From: Candidatus Aegiribacteria sp. MLS_C | GTDB lineage: Bacteria > Fermentibacterota > Fermentibacteria > Fermentibacterales > JCC-6 | Assembly (NCBI GenBank): GCA_002030045.1 | Contig: LQBI01000015.1 | Span: forward strand, 1-20,715 | DNA length: 20,715 nt | Reading direction: 5' to 3' | In this document: piece by piece, positions 14,938 to 20,715 of the stretch | Layout: every line of letters starts with the position of its first letter | Numbering within the stretch: the first letter of the stretch is position 1 | Position numbers and translations under genes: made by a program | The notes under the pieces: generated by a model | Seen by the model: only the letters and a program-made list of their open reading frames with translations | Database searches by the model: none | What the model was told of the DNA's origin: nothing

Positions 14938-15632
14938 TAGGTATCCTCCTCGGGAACGGACAGAAGGTATCCGACCCCGCGAACCGTCCTTATGATCTCC
15001 CTGTCGCAATGCTCGGCCAGTTTCTTCCGGAGCCTGGAGACTATCACGTCCACGGACCTGTCGAATGAATGGAAATCTATCCCCCTGAGCTCCTCGACCA
15101 GGATGGAACGTTCCTGCACCCTGCCGGTCCTCCTCGCCAGCAGGACAAGCAGGTCGAACTCGGTTGTTGTGAGGTCCAGTTCCGCGCCCTGTATGACCGC
15201 CGTCCTGGAAGGGACATCGATCTTCAGAGGACCGCGCCTTATTATCTCCGCGTCCCGGTCCGCACCGCCCCTCCTCAGGAGGGCCCTTACCCTTGCAAGG
15301 AGGACCCTGGGGGTCACCGGCTTGCCCACATAGTCGTCCGCTCCCATCTCAAGCCCGGTTACCACGTCCGCGTCATCCTTCATCGCCGTGAGCATGAGGA
15401 CAGGGCCCCTCCAGGAACCGCGGAGTTCCCTGCATATGTCCAGCCCGTTTGAGTCCGGAAGCATCAGGTCCAGTATCACCAGGTCGGGTTTCGCGGAGAG
15501 AACCGTCTTCAGGGCCCTGGAACCTTCGTGGAGCAGTTCGACTAGGTATCCGTGTCGCTGGAGGTACTCCTGGAGCAGCTGGGCCAGGGCCTCGTCATCC
15601 TCGACGATAAGGATCCGGCTCTCGCTTCCCAT
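14937..15632 (-). CDS. OmpR/PhoB-class response regulator
   Basis: This 231-residue regulator has a receiver domain with Asp11-Asp12, phospho-acceptor Asp55 (VILDLMLPDSNG), Thr82 and Lys104. Its C-terminal winged-helix DNA-binding domain has the recognition helix region SFDRSVDVIVSRLRKKL (about 189-205) and the wing TVRGVGYLL. The similarity of that helix to RstA/OmpR members suggests direct-repeat DNA sites. Its cognate kinase follows in the same operon with TAATG overlap. GGAAGGG precedes the ATG by 5 nt. A strong promoter lies upstream and overlaps the promoter of the divergent secreted-protein gene, so that gene is a natural candidate target. Confidence 0.96.
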   Translation of the reverse strand: MGSESRILIVEDDEALAQLLQEYLQRHGYLVELLHEGSRALKTVLSAKPDLVILDLMLPDSNGLDICRELRGSWRGPVLMLTAMKDDADVVTGLEMGADDYVGKPVTPRVLLARVRALLRRGGADRDAEIIRRGPLKIDVPSRTAVIQGAELDLTTTEFDLLVLLARRTGRVQERSILVEELRGIDFHSFDRSVDVIVSRLRKKLAEHCDREIIRTVRGVGYLLSVPEEDT

Positions 15633-15650
15633 GAGGACCCTTCCGACATG

Positions 15651-15678
15651 TTGACAGGGATCGAACTTGTCCTATTCT
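15651..15678 (+). promoter_or_regulatory. Promoter of the small secreted protein
   Basis: TTGACA (15651-15656), a perfect -35, and TATTCT (15673-15678) are 16 nt apart. The start codon is at 15718. The -10 is almost coincident with the -10 of the divergent regulator promoter. Confidence 0.55.
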
Positions 15679-15702
15679 ATAGTGAAACACCCTTTATGCC
15701 AA
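15674..15702 (-). promoter_or_regulatory. Promoter of the two-component operon
   Basis: On the minus strand, TTGGCA (15702-15697) and TAGAAT (15679-15674) are 17 nt apart, each matching the consensus at 5 of 6 positions. The leader to the response-regulator ATG is about 35 nt. Confidence 0.6.
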
Positions 15703-15717
15703 TCGCGAAAGGAAAAC

Positions 15718-16266
15718 ATGCTGACCACACTCATCGTTCTCATGATGACCGTGAACGGTTCGGAGATCACCGAACCGGTATACTCCCTTGATTTTCCCGG
15801 AGTGGGATTCGAGTTCATGCCCGAGGTGATGTCTCCCCCCGTGGAAGGGACAATTGAAGAGGATGCCGGAGTGCTGACAGGGGCCCCCAATCAGCACGGA
15901 GTGGATTTCCGTCTCTACTACTGGAGGGAGGACCTGGAGGAGAACACCCGCAAGGACCAGTGGCTCTCCGAAAAGTTCAGGGACATCATTCCGCCAGAAC
16001 TCCTCCAGACCCTTGTCATCGGTCAGGCGGAGTGGATAGAGGGAAGTACCGGCTCGAGCCGGTGGGAGACCTCCTCAATAGGTCTCGTACCATTTCTGAA
16101 CTTTAACTCCATAGACGGAGAAGGGAATGTCCTGGCAGTGGGGAGGGCCTGCGCCTTCTTCACAGAGGGTTACTCCATGCTGTTCTACGGTATCGGGCCC
16201 AGGAACGGCGATATGGACGTCGAGGAAGAGTTCATGAATACCGTGGCGGGGATATTCCTCCTGTAG
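15718..16266 (+). CDS. Small secreted protein of unknown function
   Basis: The 182-residue product has a short hydrophobic N-terminus (MLTTLIVLMMTVNGS), probably a signal peptide. The mature part is mixed α/β (GVDFRLYYWREDLEENTRKDQWL, LVIGQAEWIEGSTGSSRW, ACAFFTEGYSMLFYGIGP) with no cysteine pair and no known motif. The general pattern, a damaged-looking PsbP/DUF1795-like fold with a late aromatic strand and a final helix, is only suggestive. ATG 15718 is chosen because AAAGGA (15708-15713) precedes it; an upstream in-frame start at 15667 would put 17 polar residues before the signal peptide. Its promoter overlaps that of the adjacent two-component operon, so co-regulation is likely. It ends two bases from the convergent permease stop. 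Confidence 0.72.
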   Translation: MLTTLIVLMMTVNGSEITEPVYSLDFPGVGFEFMPEVMSPPVEGTIEEDAGVLTGAPNQHGVDFRLYYWREDLEENTRKDQWLSEKFRDIIPPELLQTLVIGQAEWIEGSTGSSRWETSSIGLVPFLNFNSIDGEGNVLAVGRACAFFTEGYSMLFYGIGPRNGDMDVEEEFMNTVAGIFLL

Positions 16267-16268
16267 GG

Positions 16269-16994
16269 CTATCTCCTTCTCAGGGCCGCACCGTAAAGGA
16301 TACGGCCGAGCATCGAGAAGAACGCGGCATGCCCTGCGAGACCGATGGAAACATAAAGCCCCTGTGGGTACTCCATGCCCCGGGTCATGAGGCGGCCGAG
16401 GGGTGGAATCAGGTACAGCATCCACTCCGGAACGGATATCGAAGGCAGACCCGAGGCAAAGCCCAGTAGCAGGAGAGCTGAGAAGAACACGGCTGCACCC
16501 GTCCCTGTGGTGAGGATACCCAGGAAAGCGCCCATGGACACTGCCCATGCCACGGGAAGGTACGCCTGTCCTATCAGATGTGTCATCGAGAACCTGGCGG
16601 TCCCGGGCAGGGCTGCCACCACCGCTCCCACGGTAAGGATGAACACGGCGGTCGACACCGTCAGCACGGCCAGGTAGGGGCCCCAGTAACCTGAAGACCT
16701 GCTCACCGGAAGGGCCATGGAATTGCGGAACCAGTCCGATCCCCAGCAGCCTGAGAAGAAGAGGCATGACTTGATGCCGGCTACCAGTGCCAGCAGGAAC
16801 GATGCATTCCAGACAGCCAGCACCATCCTGTTCCCGAATGCCGCCATTCCGCCGGCTCCGTGTGCGGCAAGGAAGGCCTCGGCGTAGACCATGAATGCCA
16901 GCATCGGCGGAATGAGCAGGTAGGGTCCCACCCACTTCGTCCTGAGGAGAATGCTCACGCTCTCCCTGAAATGGTACGTATTGCATCCCTTCAC
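16269..16994 (-). CDS. ABC transporter permease-like membrane protein
   Basis: The 241-residue polytopic protein has about six transmembrane helices (roughly 22-42, 54-80, 103-130, 143-162, 165-186 and 213-235) and a basic C-terminus. Size, topology and position directly after an ABC ATPase gene indicate the membrane half of an ABC-2-type exporter. There is no substrate-binding-protein gene, which fits an exporter. The GTG start at 16994 overlaps the ATPase stop (GTGA), a coupled arrangement; no other start in this frame is near. The substrate is unknown. The sequence is not close to a named subfamily, so the permease role rests mainly on context. Confidence 0.75.
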   Translation of the reverse strand: MKGCNTYHFRESVSILLRTKWVGPYLLIPPMLAFMVYAEAFLAAHGAGGMAAFGNRMVLAVWNASFLLALVAGIKSCLFFSGCWGSDWFRNSMALPVSRSSGYWGPYLAVLTVSTAVFILTVGAVVAALPGTARFSMTHLIGQAYLPVAWAVSMGAFLGILTTGTGAAVFFSALLLLGFASGLPSISVPEWMLYLIPPLGRLMTRGMEYPQGLYVSIGLAGHAAFFSMLGRILYGAALRRR

Positions 16995-17602
16995 AGCAGG
17001 CTCAACACCCTGTCGGCCCGGTTGACCAGGGGCGATCTTCCCTGGGCCAGCGCCAGAACAGCTCCGTTCCCGATTACCGGGAGCACCAGGTCCATGGCCA
17101 TGCTGACCCCGACGGACGAGAGGTTCGCCATGGGCTCGTCAAGGACCGCCACCGCCGGACGGCCGAGTGCCAGGGGGGCAAGTGAAAGCAGCTGCAGGTC
17201 CGACCTGTTAAGCTGTGACGGATAAAAGTCGAGGCTATCCCTCAGGCCCAGGTCCTCGCTCCATCTGTCCACCGTCAGGCGTACCGCCCTCGCGGGTACG
17301 CCGAGATACAGACCTACTTTCCTCTCCAGCTGGATGCGCACGGATAGGTCCGGCGAGAAGTTCCAGTTCTGGAATACGAAAACCACCCCCTGCCTGGACC
17401 TAAGCGTTCCGGCCCTGGCTCCCAGTATCCTTATGCTGCCCCTGATGAAGCGCCTGATACCGGCCATCGATTTGATTAGATTACTCTTGCCGCTGCCTGG
17501 CGGACCGGTGACTACCACAATCTCCCCTTTGTTCACCTCCACCGAGAGGTGGCTCATTCGAGGCGGGTCCGAGTAACCGCCTATCGAGATGTATGGAGGC
17601 AT
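16991..17602 (-). CDS. ABC transporter ATPase with degenerate signature
   Basis: The 203-residue nucleotide-binding subunit has an intact Walker A GPPGSGKS (33-40, Lys39), Q-loop Gln78 (FVFQNW) and Walker B VAVLDEP (151-157, catalytic Glu156). The LSGGQ signature is replaced by LNRSDLQ (131-137), the D-loop is ANLSS rather than SALD-like, and the usual switch histidine is missing (LALAQGR). Hydrolysis may therefore be weak, asymmetric or regulated. The start at 17602 (MPPYISIGGY) has AAGGA 4 nt upstream and gives the usual N-terminal strand. An earlier in-frame start at 17809 would add 69 residues lacking ABC character and would run antisense through the lipoprotein gene. It is followed, with a 4-nt overlap, by the permease. 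Confidence 0.85.
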   Translation of the reverse strand: MPPYISIGGYSDPPRMSHLSVEVNKGEIVVVTGPPGSGKSNLIKSMAGIRRFIRGSIRILGARAGTLRSRQGVVFVFQNWNFSPDLSVRIQLERKVGLYLGVPARAVRLTVDRWSEDLGLRDSLDFYPSQLNRSDLQLLSLAPLALGRPAVAVLDEPMANLSSVGVSMAMDLVLPVIGNGAVLALAQGRSPLVNRADRVLSLL

Positions 17603-18541
17603 ATGATCCTTTCGGGACGGGGAATCGGCAGCTTCGGGACCGCAGTGGCCGTCGCAGCCCTTACTATGATAACTGCGGGTTGCTCTGAAAAGGAAAGGTA
17701 CGCGGAACGTTATCTGGACTTCATCAATCTTACTCTTCACCAGGACAGGGACGCCGAGGTGTCCGGTTTCCTGAGGGACGGCGTGTCCCCGCCCAGCGCC
17801 ATCGAACATCCGGACCTCAGCGGAGCCAGCAGGATAAGCTTCGAATGCGGTCCCGACGACTCGGTCAGGCTTGTGGAGGCGATCCGGGACCAGGGCATAC
17901 CTCTCGTTATCTCCGGTACAGGCGGAGAACTGCCACCCTGTGTCAGGTTCTGGCAGGAGGGGATAAACTGGAGACCGGTTTACTCCTGGTCCTTCGAGGG
18001 AGACAGCTGCGTCTTCTCCGCAAGGGTGAGCCTGAGCAACACCACCGGCAGGGAGTGGTTCTCACAGAGCACGGTGATGGAGGACCTCCAGGACGAGCCA
18101 GTCTGCATGGTACAGGATACGCTGCTCATACGCAACGGCGACATGGAACTCGGATGGTGGAGGGCCGGAGGGAGAGTGCTGCCCCTGACAATCGTCTACG
18201 GCTGGCCGCAGGACTCCCGCTGGAACCAGCTTGTTCCCTGCCTGGTCCCGAATGCGGGCCGTCTAACGGGCACGGACTGGCCCAGGAGGACAGGAGACAC
18301 TCTCTGGGTGCTCCCCGAGATCCCGCTGGAGCTGATGGAGGAGGTCCGTCCCAACAGCAGCGGTTATCGGTGCAGCCTGGTCCTGCACAATCAGACAGGC
18401 GAATACGTCGAACTTAGGCTCGTACGCCCCGAGAGGACACCCAGGGGGGCGGTCTTCAGTCCCGGGGATGGTTTTCCTTCCTTTCTCGGACTTAATCCCG
18501 GCGACCTGGTGGTCCTGGACTACGACATCGAGTACAGATGA
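17603..18541 (+). CDS. Predicted lipoprotein with DUF4139-like β domain
   Basis: The 312-residue product has a lipoprotein-type signal peptide ending at Cys27 (TMITAGC). At about 121-155 it reads INWRPVYSWSFEGDS then VSLSNTTGREW. This W-x-P-x-Y and N-x-TG-x-x-W pattern is seen in the DUF4139 (MuiA-like) β-sandwich family. The rest is β-rich and ends in a strand-like LDYDIEYR. Function is unknown; it is probably periplasm- or outer-membrane-anchored. ATG 17603 is directly back to back with the divergent ATPase start (CATATG). Its GGAGG (17595-17599) lies only 3 nt away, so an alternative start cannot be excluded. The deiminase gene follows after 49 nt with no terminator visible, suggesting co-transcription. 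Confidence 0.7.
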   Translation: MILSGRGIGSFGTAVAVAALTMITAGCSEKERYAERYLDFINLTLHQDRDAEVSGFLRDGVSPPSAIEHPDLSGASRISFECGPDDSVRLVEAIRDQGIPLVISGTGGELPPCVRFWQEGINWRPVYSWSFEGDSCVFSARVSLSNTTGREWFSQSTVMEDLQDEPVCMVQDTLLIRNGDMELGWWRAGGRVLPLTIVYGWPQDSRWNQLVPCLVPNAGRLTGTDWPRRTGDTLWVLPEIPLELMEEVRPNSSGYRCSLVLHNQTGEYVELRLVRPERTPRGAVFSPGDGFPSFLGLNPGDLVVLDYDIEYR

Positions 18542-18590
18542 GAATGGACTGCATCCCCGATCCCTGGAGAAAACACACAAGGAACCTCGC

Positions 18591-20243
18591 ATGAATGGAA
18601 CCGCTTCGATCCTGGCCCTGTCGTCCCTGCTCTCAGTCCTGGCAGCGCAGCCTTTGCAGCCCGTACGCCTGTGCGCTGAATGGGAGCCCTCCTTCGGCAC
18701 CCTCATCAGATGGCCTCTGGGCATACCGTCCCAGCTGGTGGTGGAACTGGCGGAGGACGACAGCCTCTACGTGCTGTACGAGACCCCCTCCCAGCAGAGC
18801 CAGGCCGTGGCCACCTTTACGTCCTGGGGGGTCAACCTGGACCACTGCAGGTTCATTCAGGCCGATACCTACTCCCACTGGACAAGGGACTGGGGACCTC
18901 ACTCCATGTTCGACGGTGAAGGCGTCTGGGGGATCATCGACCCGATATTCGAGGGGTACCCCTGGATACCGGGAGGACCCTACGGGAGCTACATGAGGAG
19001 CAGGGGCTACGAGGAGGACGACGCGGTCAACGCCGTCCTAGCCGGCGAGTTCCAGTGCCCGTTGCACCAGTTCCCCGCCTATCTGACCGGGGGCAACTTC
19101 ATGTCCGACGGACACGGGTTCGGATACTCCACCCTGGCCATGCTGACGGAGAACGAGCCTCTCTGGACCCATGCCCAGTTCCTGCAGCTTTCCGAGGAAT
19201 GGCTGGGCCTGGACGCCTACTTCATAACCGTGAATCCCGAGGATTACGGAATTCAGCACATTGACTGCTGCGCCAAGCTCCTGGACGAGGAGACCATACT
19301 GCTGAAACAGGTGGACACCTACCATCCGGAGTACCAGCGCCTGGAGACCATCAACGATCAGCTGACCACGGCGATGAACTGCTACGGCAGGCCCTACGAG
19401 ATAGTCCGGATCTACTGCGGGCCATACTCCGGCAGCGATGTCGCCGCCTATACCAATTCCTACATCCTTAATACGAAGGTATTGGTGCCGATGTTCGGCA
19501 TATCCTCGGACTCCTCGGCCATGCAGACCTACCGGGAGGCCATGCCCGGTTACGAGGTGATAGGAATCCCATTCGACGCCTGGTACTACTACGACGCACT
19601 TCACTGCAGGACCCGGGAGATAATGGACCGCGGCATGCTGCTCATCTGGCACCGCAGGATGGAGGACGAGGTCCCCTGGCAGGACCAGTTCGACATAGAA
19701 GTCATGATACGAGCCTACAGCGGAGAGGGTCTTGATCCCGGGGAGACCGGGGTCAACTGGAGAGTGGACTCTGGGAGCTGGAACTTCGAACCTCTTATTC
19801 CCTCAGGTCCGGATTCTCTTCAGGGATACATTCCCGGCCAGCCGGTGGGTTCCGTGATCGATTACTTCATCTCGGCGGCGGATCCTTCCGGGCGCAGCGA
19901 GACACTTCCGAGAACCGCCCCAGAAGGCTTCTACAGCTTCGCAGTGACGGACCCCGCCGGAACCTCCCGCCCTCAGTGCGGAGATTCATTTGCTCCGGAG
20001 GTCCACCCCAACCCGGCATCAGGGAGCATCACCGTTTCCATGTTCCTGGAAGAAGCCGTTCCGGTGACTGTGATGGTCTTCGATGCCACCGGCAGGACCA
20101 TGGCAGCCTCAGGGACGGTGACCATGGACCCTGGGCACAGCGAGCTTTTGCTGGACCTGGAAGACGTACCCGCGGGATGCTATCTCGTAAGGATCGAAGC
20201 AGGCCGGTACAGCGTTACGAGGAGATTCGTCCGGATCAGATGA
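18591..20243 (+). CDS. Secreted peptidylarginine-deiminase (PPAD)-type enzyme with Por/T9SS sorting domain
   Basis: The 550-residue exported guanidino-group hydrolase belongs to the agmatine deiminase/PPAD superfamily (arginine to citrulline plus ammonia). A signal peptide (about 1-19) precedes the catalytic domain (about 25-370), where all catalytic residues are visible: Asp100 (TRDWGP), His223 and Asp225 (IQHIDCCAK) and Cys339 (YYDALHCRTRE). Asp225-Cys339 spacing (114) is close to PPAD's Asp238-Cys351 (113). An Ig-like domain (about 370-452) and a C-terminal sorting domain (about 468-550; HPNP, VFDATGR, AGCYLVRIE) follow, the PPAD layout rather than that of cytosolic agmatine deiminases. 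The segment between Asp100 and His223 is about 17 residues longer than in PPAD. ATG 18591 has AAGGAA upstream; an earlier in-frame ATG at 18468 lies inside the lipoprotein gene. Whether it acts on peptides or agmatine is inferred from architecture only. Confidence 0.9.
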   Translation: MNGTASILALSSLLSVLAAQPLQPVRLCAEWEPSFGTLIRWPLGIPSQLVVELAEDDSLYVLYETPSQQSQAVATFTSWGVNLDHCRFIQADTYSHWTRDWGPHSMFDGEGVWGIIDPIFEGYPWIPGGPYGSYMRSRGYEEDDAVNAVLAGEFQCPLHQFPAYLTGGNFMSDGHGFGYSTLAMLTENEPLWTHAQFLQLSEEWLGLDAYFITVNPEDYGIQHIDCCAKLLDEETILLKQVDTYHPEYQRLETINDQLTTAMNCYGRPYEIVRIYCGPYSGSDVAAYTNSYILNTKVLVPMFGISSDSSAMQTYREAMPGYEVIGIPFDAWYYYDALHCRTREIMDRGMLLIWHRRMEDEVPWQDQFDIEVMIRAYSGEGLDPGETGVNWRVDSGSWNFEPLIPSGPDSLQGYIPGQPVGSVIDYFISAADPSGRSETLPRTAPEGFYSFAVTDPAGTSRPQCGDSFAPEVHPNPASGSITVSMFLEEAVPVTVMVFDATGRTMAASGTVTMDPGHSELLLDLEDVPAGCYLVRIEAGRYSVTRRFVRIR

Positions 20244-20268
20244 TGACGCAGGAGGATATTGACCCCCG

Positions 20269-20297
20269 CGGGACGGATTAGTTAGGATAGCGTCCCG
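20269..20297 (+). terminator. Hairpin after the deiminase gene
   Basis: CGGGACG (20269-20275) pairs perfectly with CGTCCCG (20291-20297) across a 15-nt loop, 25 nt past the deiminase stop and just before the tRNA. The loop is large and only ACATTATTG follows, so termination is plausible but not certain. Confidence 0.4.
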
Positions 20298-20312
20298 ACA
20301 TTATTGACAGGT

Positions 20313-20389
20313 GCGCCCGTAGCTCAATTGGATAGAGCGTCTGGCTACGGACCAGAAGGCTCCGGGTTCAAGTCCTGGCGGGCGTACCA
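20313..20389 (+). tRNA. tRNA-Arg (anticodon ACG)
   Basis: The 77-nt gene shows the full cloverleaf. The acceptor arms are GCGCCCG and CGGGCGT, with a G·U first pair. The D arm is GCTCAATTGGATAGAGC. The anticodon arm is TCTGG-CTACGGA-CCAGA with ACG at 20347-20349, and the T arm is CCGGG-TTCAAGT-CCTGG. The CCA end is encoded (20387-20389). The A at position 34 would be edited to inosine by TadA so that the tRNA reads CGU, CGC and CGA codons. The 3' end lies two bases from the stop codon of the convergent antitoxin gene. Confidence 0.97.
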
Positions 20390-20391
20390 AC

Positions 20392-20664
20392 TCACCTATT
20401 TCGTTCAGTTAACCGTCCGTTGAGGTATTTGTGAAGAATACTAGAGATAAGTGTTTGATATGGAAGCCCTTCTCTCATTGCCTCTTTCTGGATATGAACA
20501 TAGTCACGTTCCGTCATTCGTATGTTCACACGCTTGTCCTTTTTCAGAGTGGATCTTGCGGCATCGTAGATTTCTTCTCTTGCACTGTGTATCTCAGGCA
20601 GACTCTCCCACTCACCGCTTTCGACGGATTCCAGTATTTCTCTCTCTTCCTTTGTAAGTCTCAT
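20392..20664 (-). CDS. BrnA/CopG-like antitoxin of a type II toxin-antitoxin pair
   Basis: The 90-residue protein has a charged N-terminal helix region (RLTKEEREILESVESGEWESL), likely the toxin-binding part. It also has a C-terminal ribbon-helix-helix DNA-binding domain with the family-typical stretches KDKRVNIRMTERDYVHIQ and GLPYQTLISSILHKYLNGRL. It would neutralise the toxin encoded immediately upstream and repress the operon. Its ATG overlaps the toxin's TGA (ATGA), toxin first and antitoxin second, as in brnTA-type modules. The base composition here is about 44% GC by hand count, against about 60% in the genes to the left, which points to acquisition. The gene ends two bases from the tRNA-Arg 3' end. 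Confidence 0.88.
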   Translation of the reverse strand: MRLTKEEREILESVESGEWESLPEIHSAREEIYDAARSTLKKDKRVNIRMTERDYVHIQKEAMREGLPYQTLISSILHKYLNGRLTERNR

Positions 20665-20715
20665 GATCCTTCTCCCAGATATTTCCTTGTCATCTTTCGG
20701 CTTGGTATGATGGTT
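20661..20715 (-). CDS. Toxin of the type II pair, C-terminal end only (BrnT-like)
   Basis: Read on the minus strand from the window edge, the last 17 codons give TIIPSRKMTRKYLGEGS and then TGA at 20663-20661, overlapping the antitoxin ATG by four bases. The TIIPSRK...KYL ending is what I recall for the small BrnT-like RNase toxins that accompany this antitoxin type. The catalytic part lies outside the window, so identity rests on this tail and on gene order. Confidence 0.65.
   Translation of the reverse strand, partial: TIIPSRKMTRKYLGEGS

Noticed and set aside
20259-20288. TTGACC and TAGGAT, 18 nt apart, as a tRNA-Arg promoter
   Set aside because: The -10 match is modest and the element overlaps a hairpin that could be the deiminase terminator, so I could not decide between the two. 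TTGACA at 20304 is too close to the tRNA to be its -35.
1-20715. CRISPR arrays, insertion sequences, rRNA and riboswitches
   Set aside because: No regularly spaced direct repeats, transposase motifs, rRNA sequence or known riboswitch core were seen on either strand.

Overview
The window is about 20.7 kb of GC-rich (roughly 60%), densely packed bacterial chromosome from a Gram-negative, two-membrane cell. Two predicted secreted enzymes end in a type IX secretion (Por) type C-terminal sorting domain, two predicted outer-membrane barrels end in Phe, and SecD and SecF are fused into one protein. Together these suggest an uncultured lineage of the FCB superphylum. A Fermentibacteria-like organism would fit, but that is an inference and no marker gene here proves it.

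Layout, left to right: a TPR protein cut by the window start; a 367-nt gap with a possible 33-codon gene and a strong hairpin; a gingipain-type C25 protease (-); an outer-membrane barrel protein (+) whose stop codon interlocks with an inositol-monophosphatase-family gene (-); a two-TM periplasmic coiled-coil protein (+); a small C-terminally anchored exported protein (+); an iron-sulfur operon of an Rrf2/IscR-type regulator, IscU/NifU-type scaffold and NifS-type cysteine desulfurase (+), with a good promoter and an operator-like dyad; a second barrel protein (-); a small membrane-anchored protein (+); secDF (+) with promoter, long leader and terminator; a 385-nt gap; an OmpR-class response regulator with sensor kinase (-), facing a small secreted protein (+) across overlapping divergent promoters; a two-gene ABC exporter with a degenerate ATPase (-), facing a lipoprotein (+) from back-to-back start codons; a peptidylarginine-deiminase-type secreted enzyme (+); tRNA-Arg(ACG); and, directly against the tRNA 3' end, an AT-richer BrnT/BrnA-like toxin-antitoxin pair whose toxin runs off the window.

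Most genes concern the cell envelope and secretion. SecDF would help export many of the signal-peptide proteins encoded around it. The most notable content is the co-occurrence of a gingipain-like protease and a PPAD-like arginine deiminase, both with signal peptides and sorting domains. In Porphyromonas gingivalis the two activities work in series: Arg-gingipains expose C-terminal arginines and PPAD citrullinates them. The right edge looks like the start of acquired DNA inserted at a tRNA gene.
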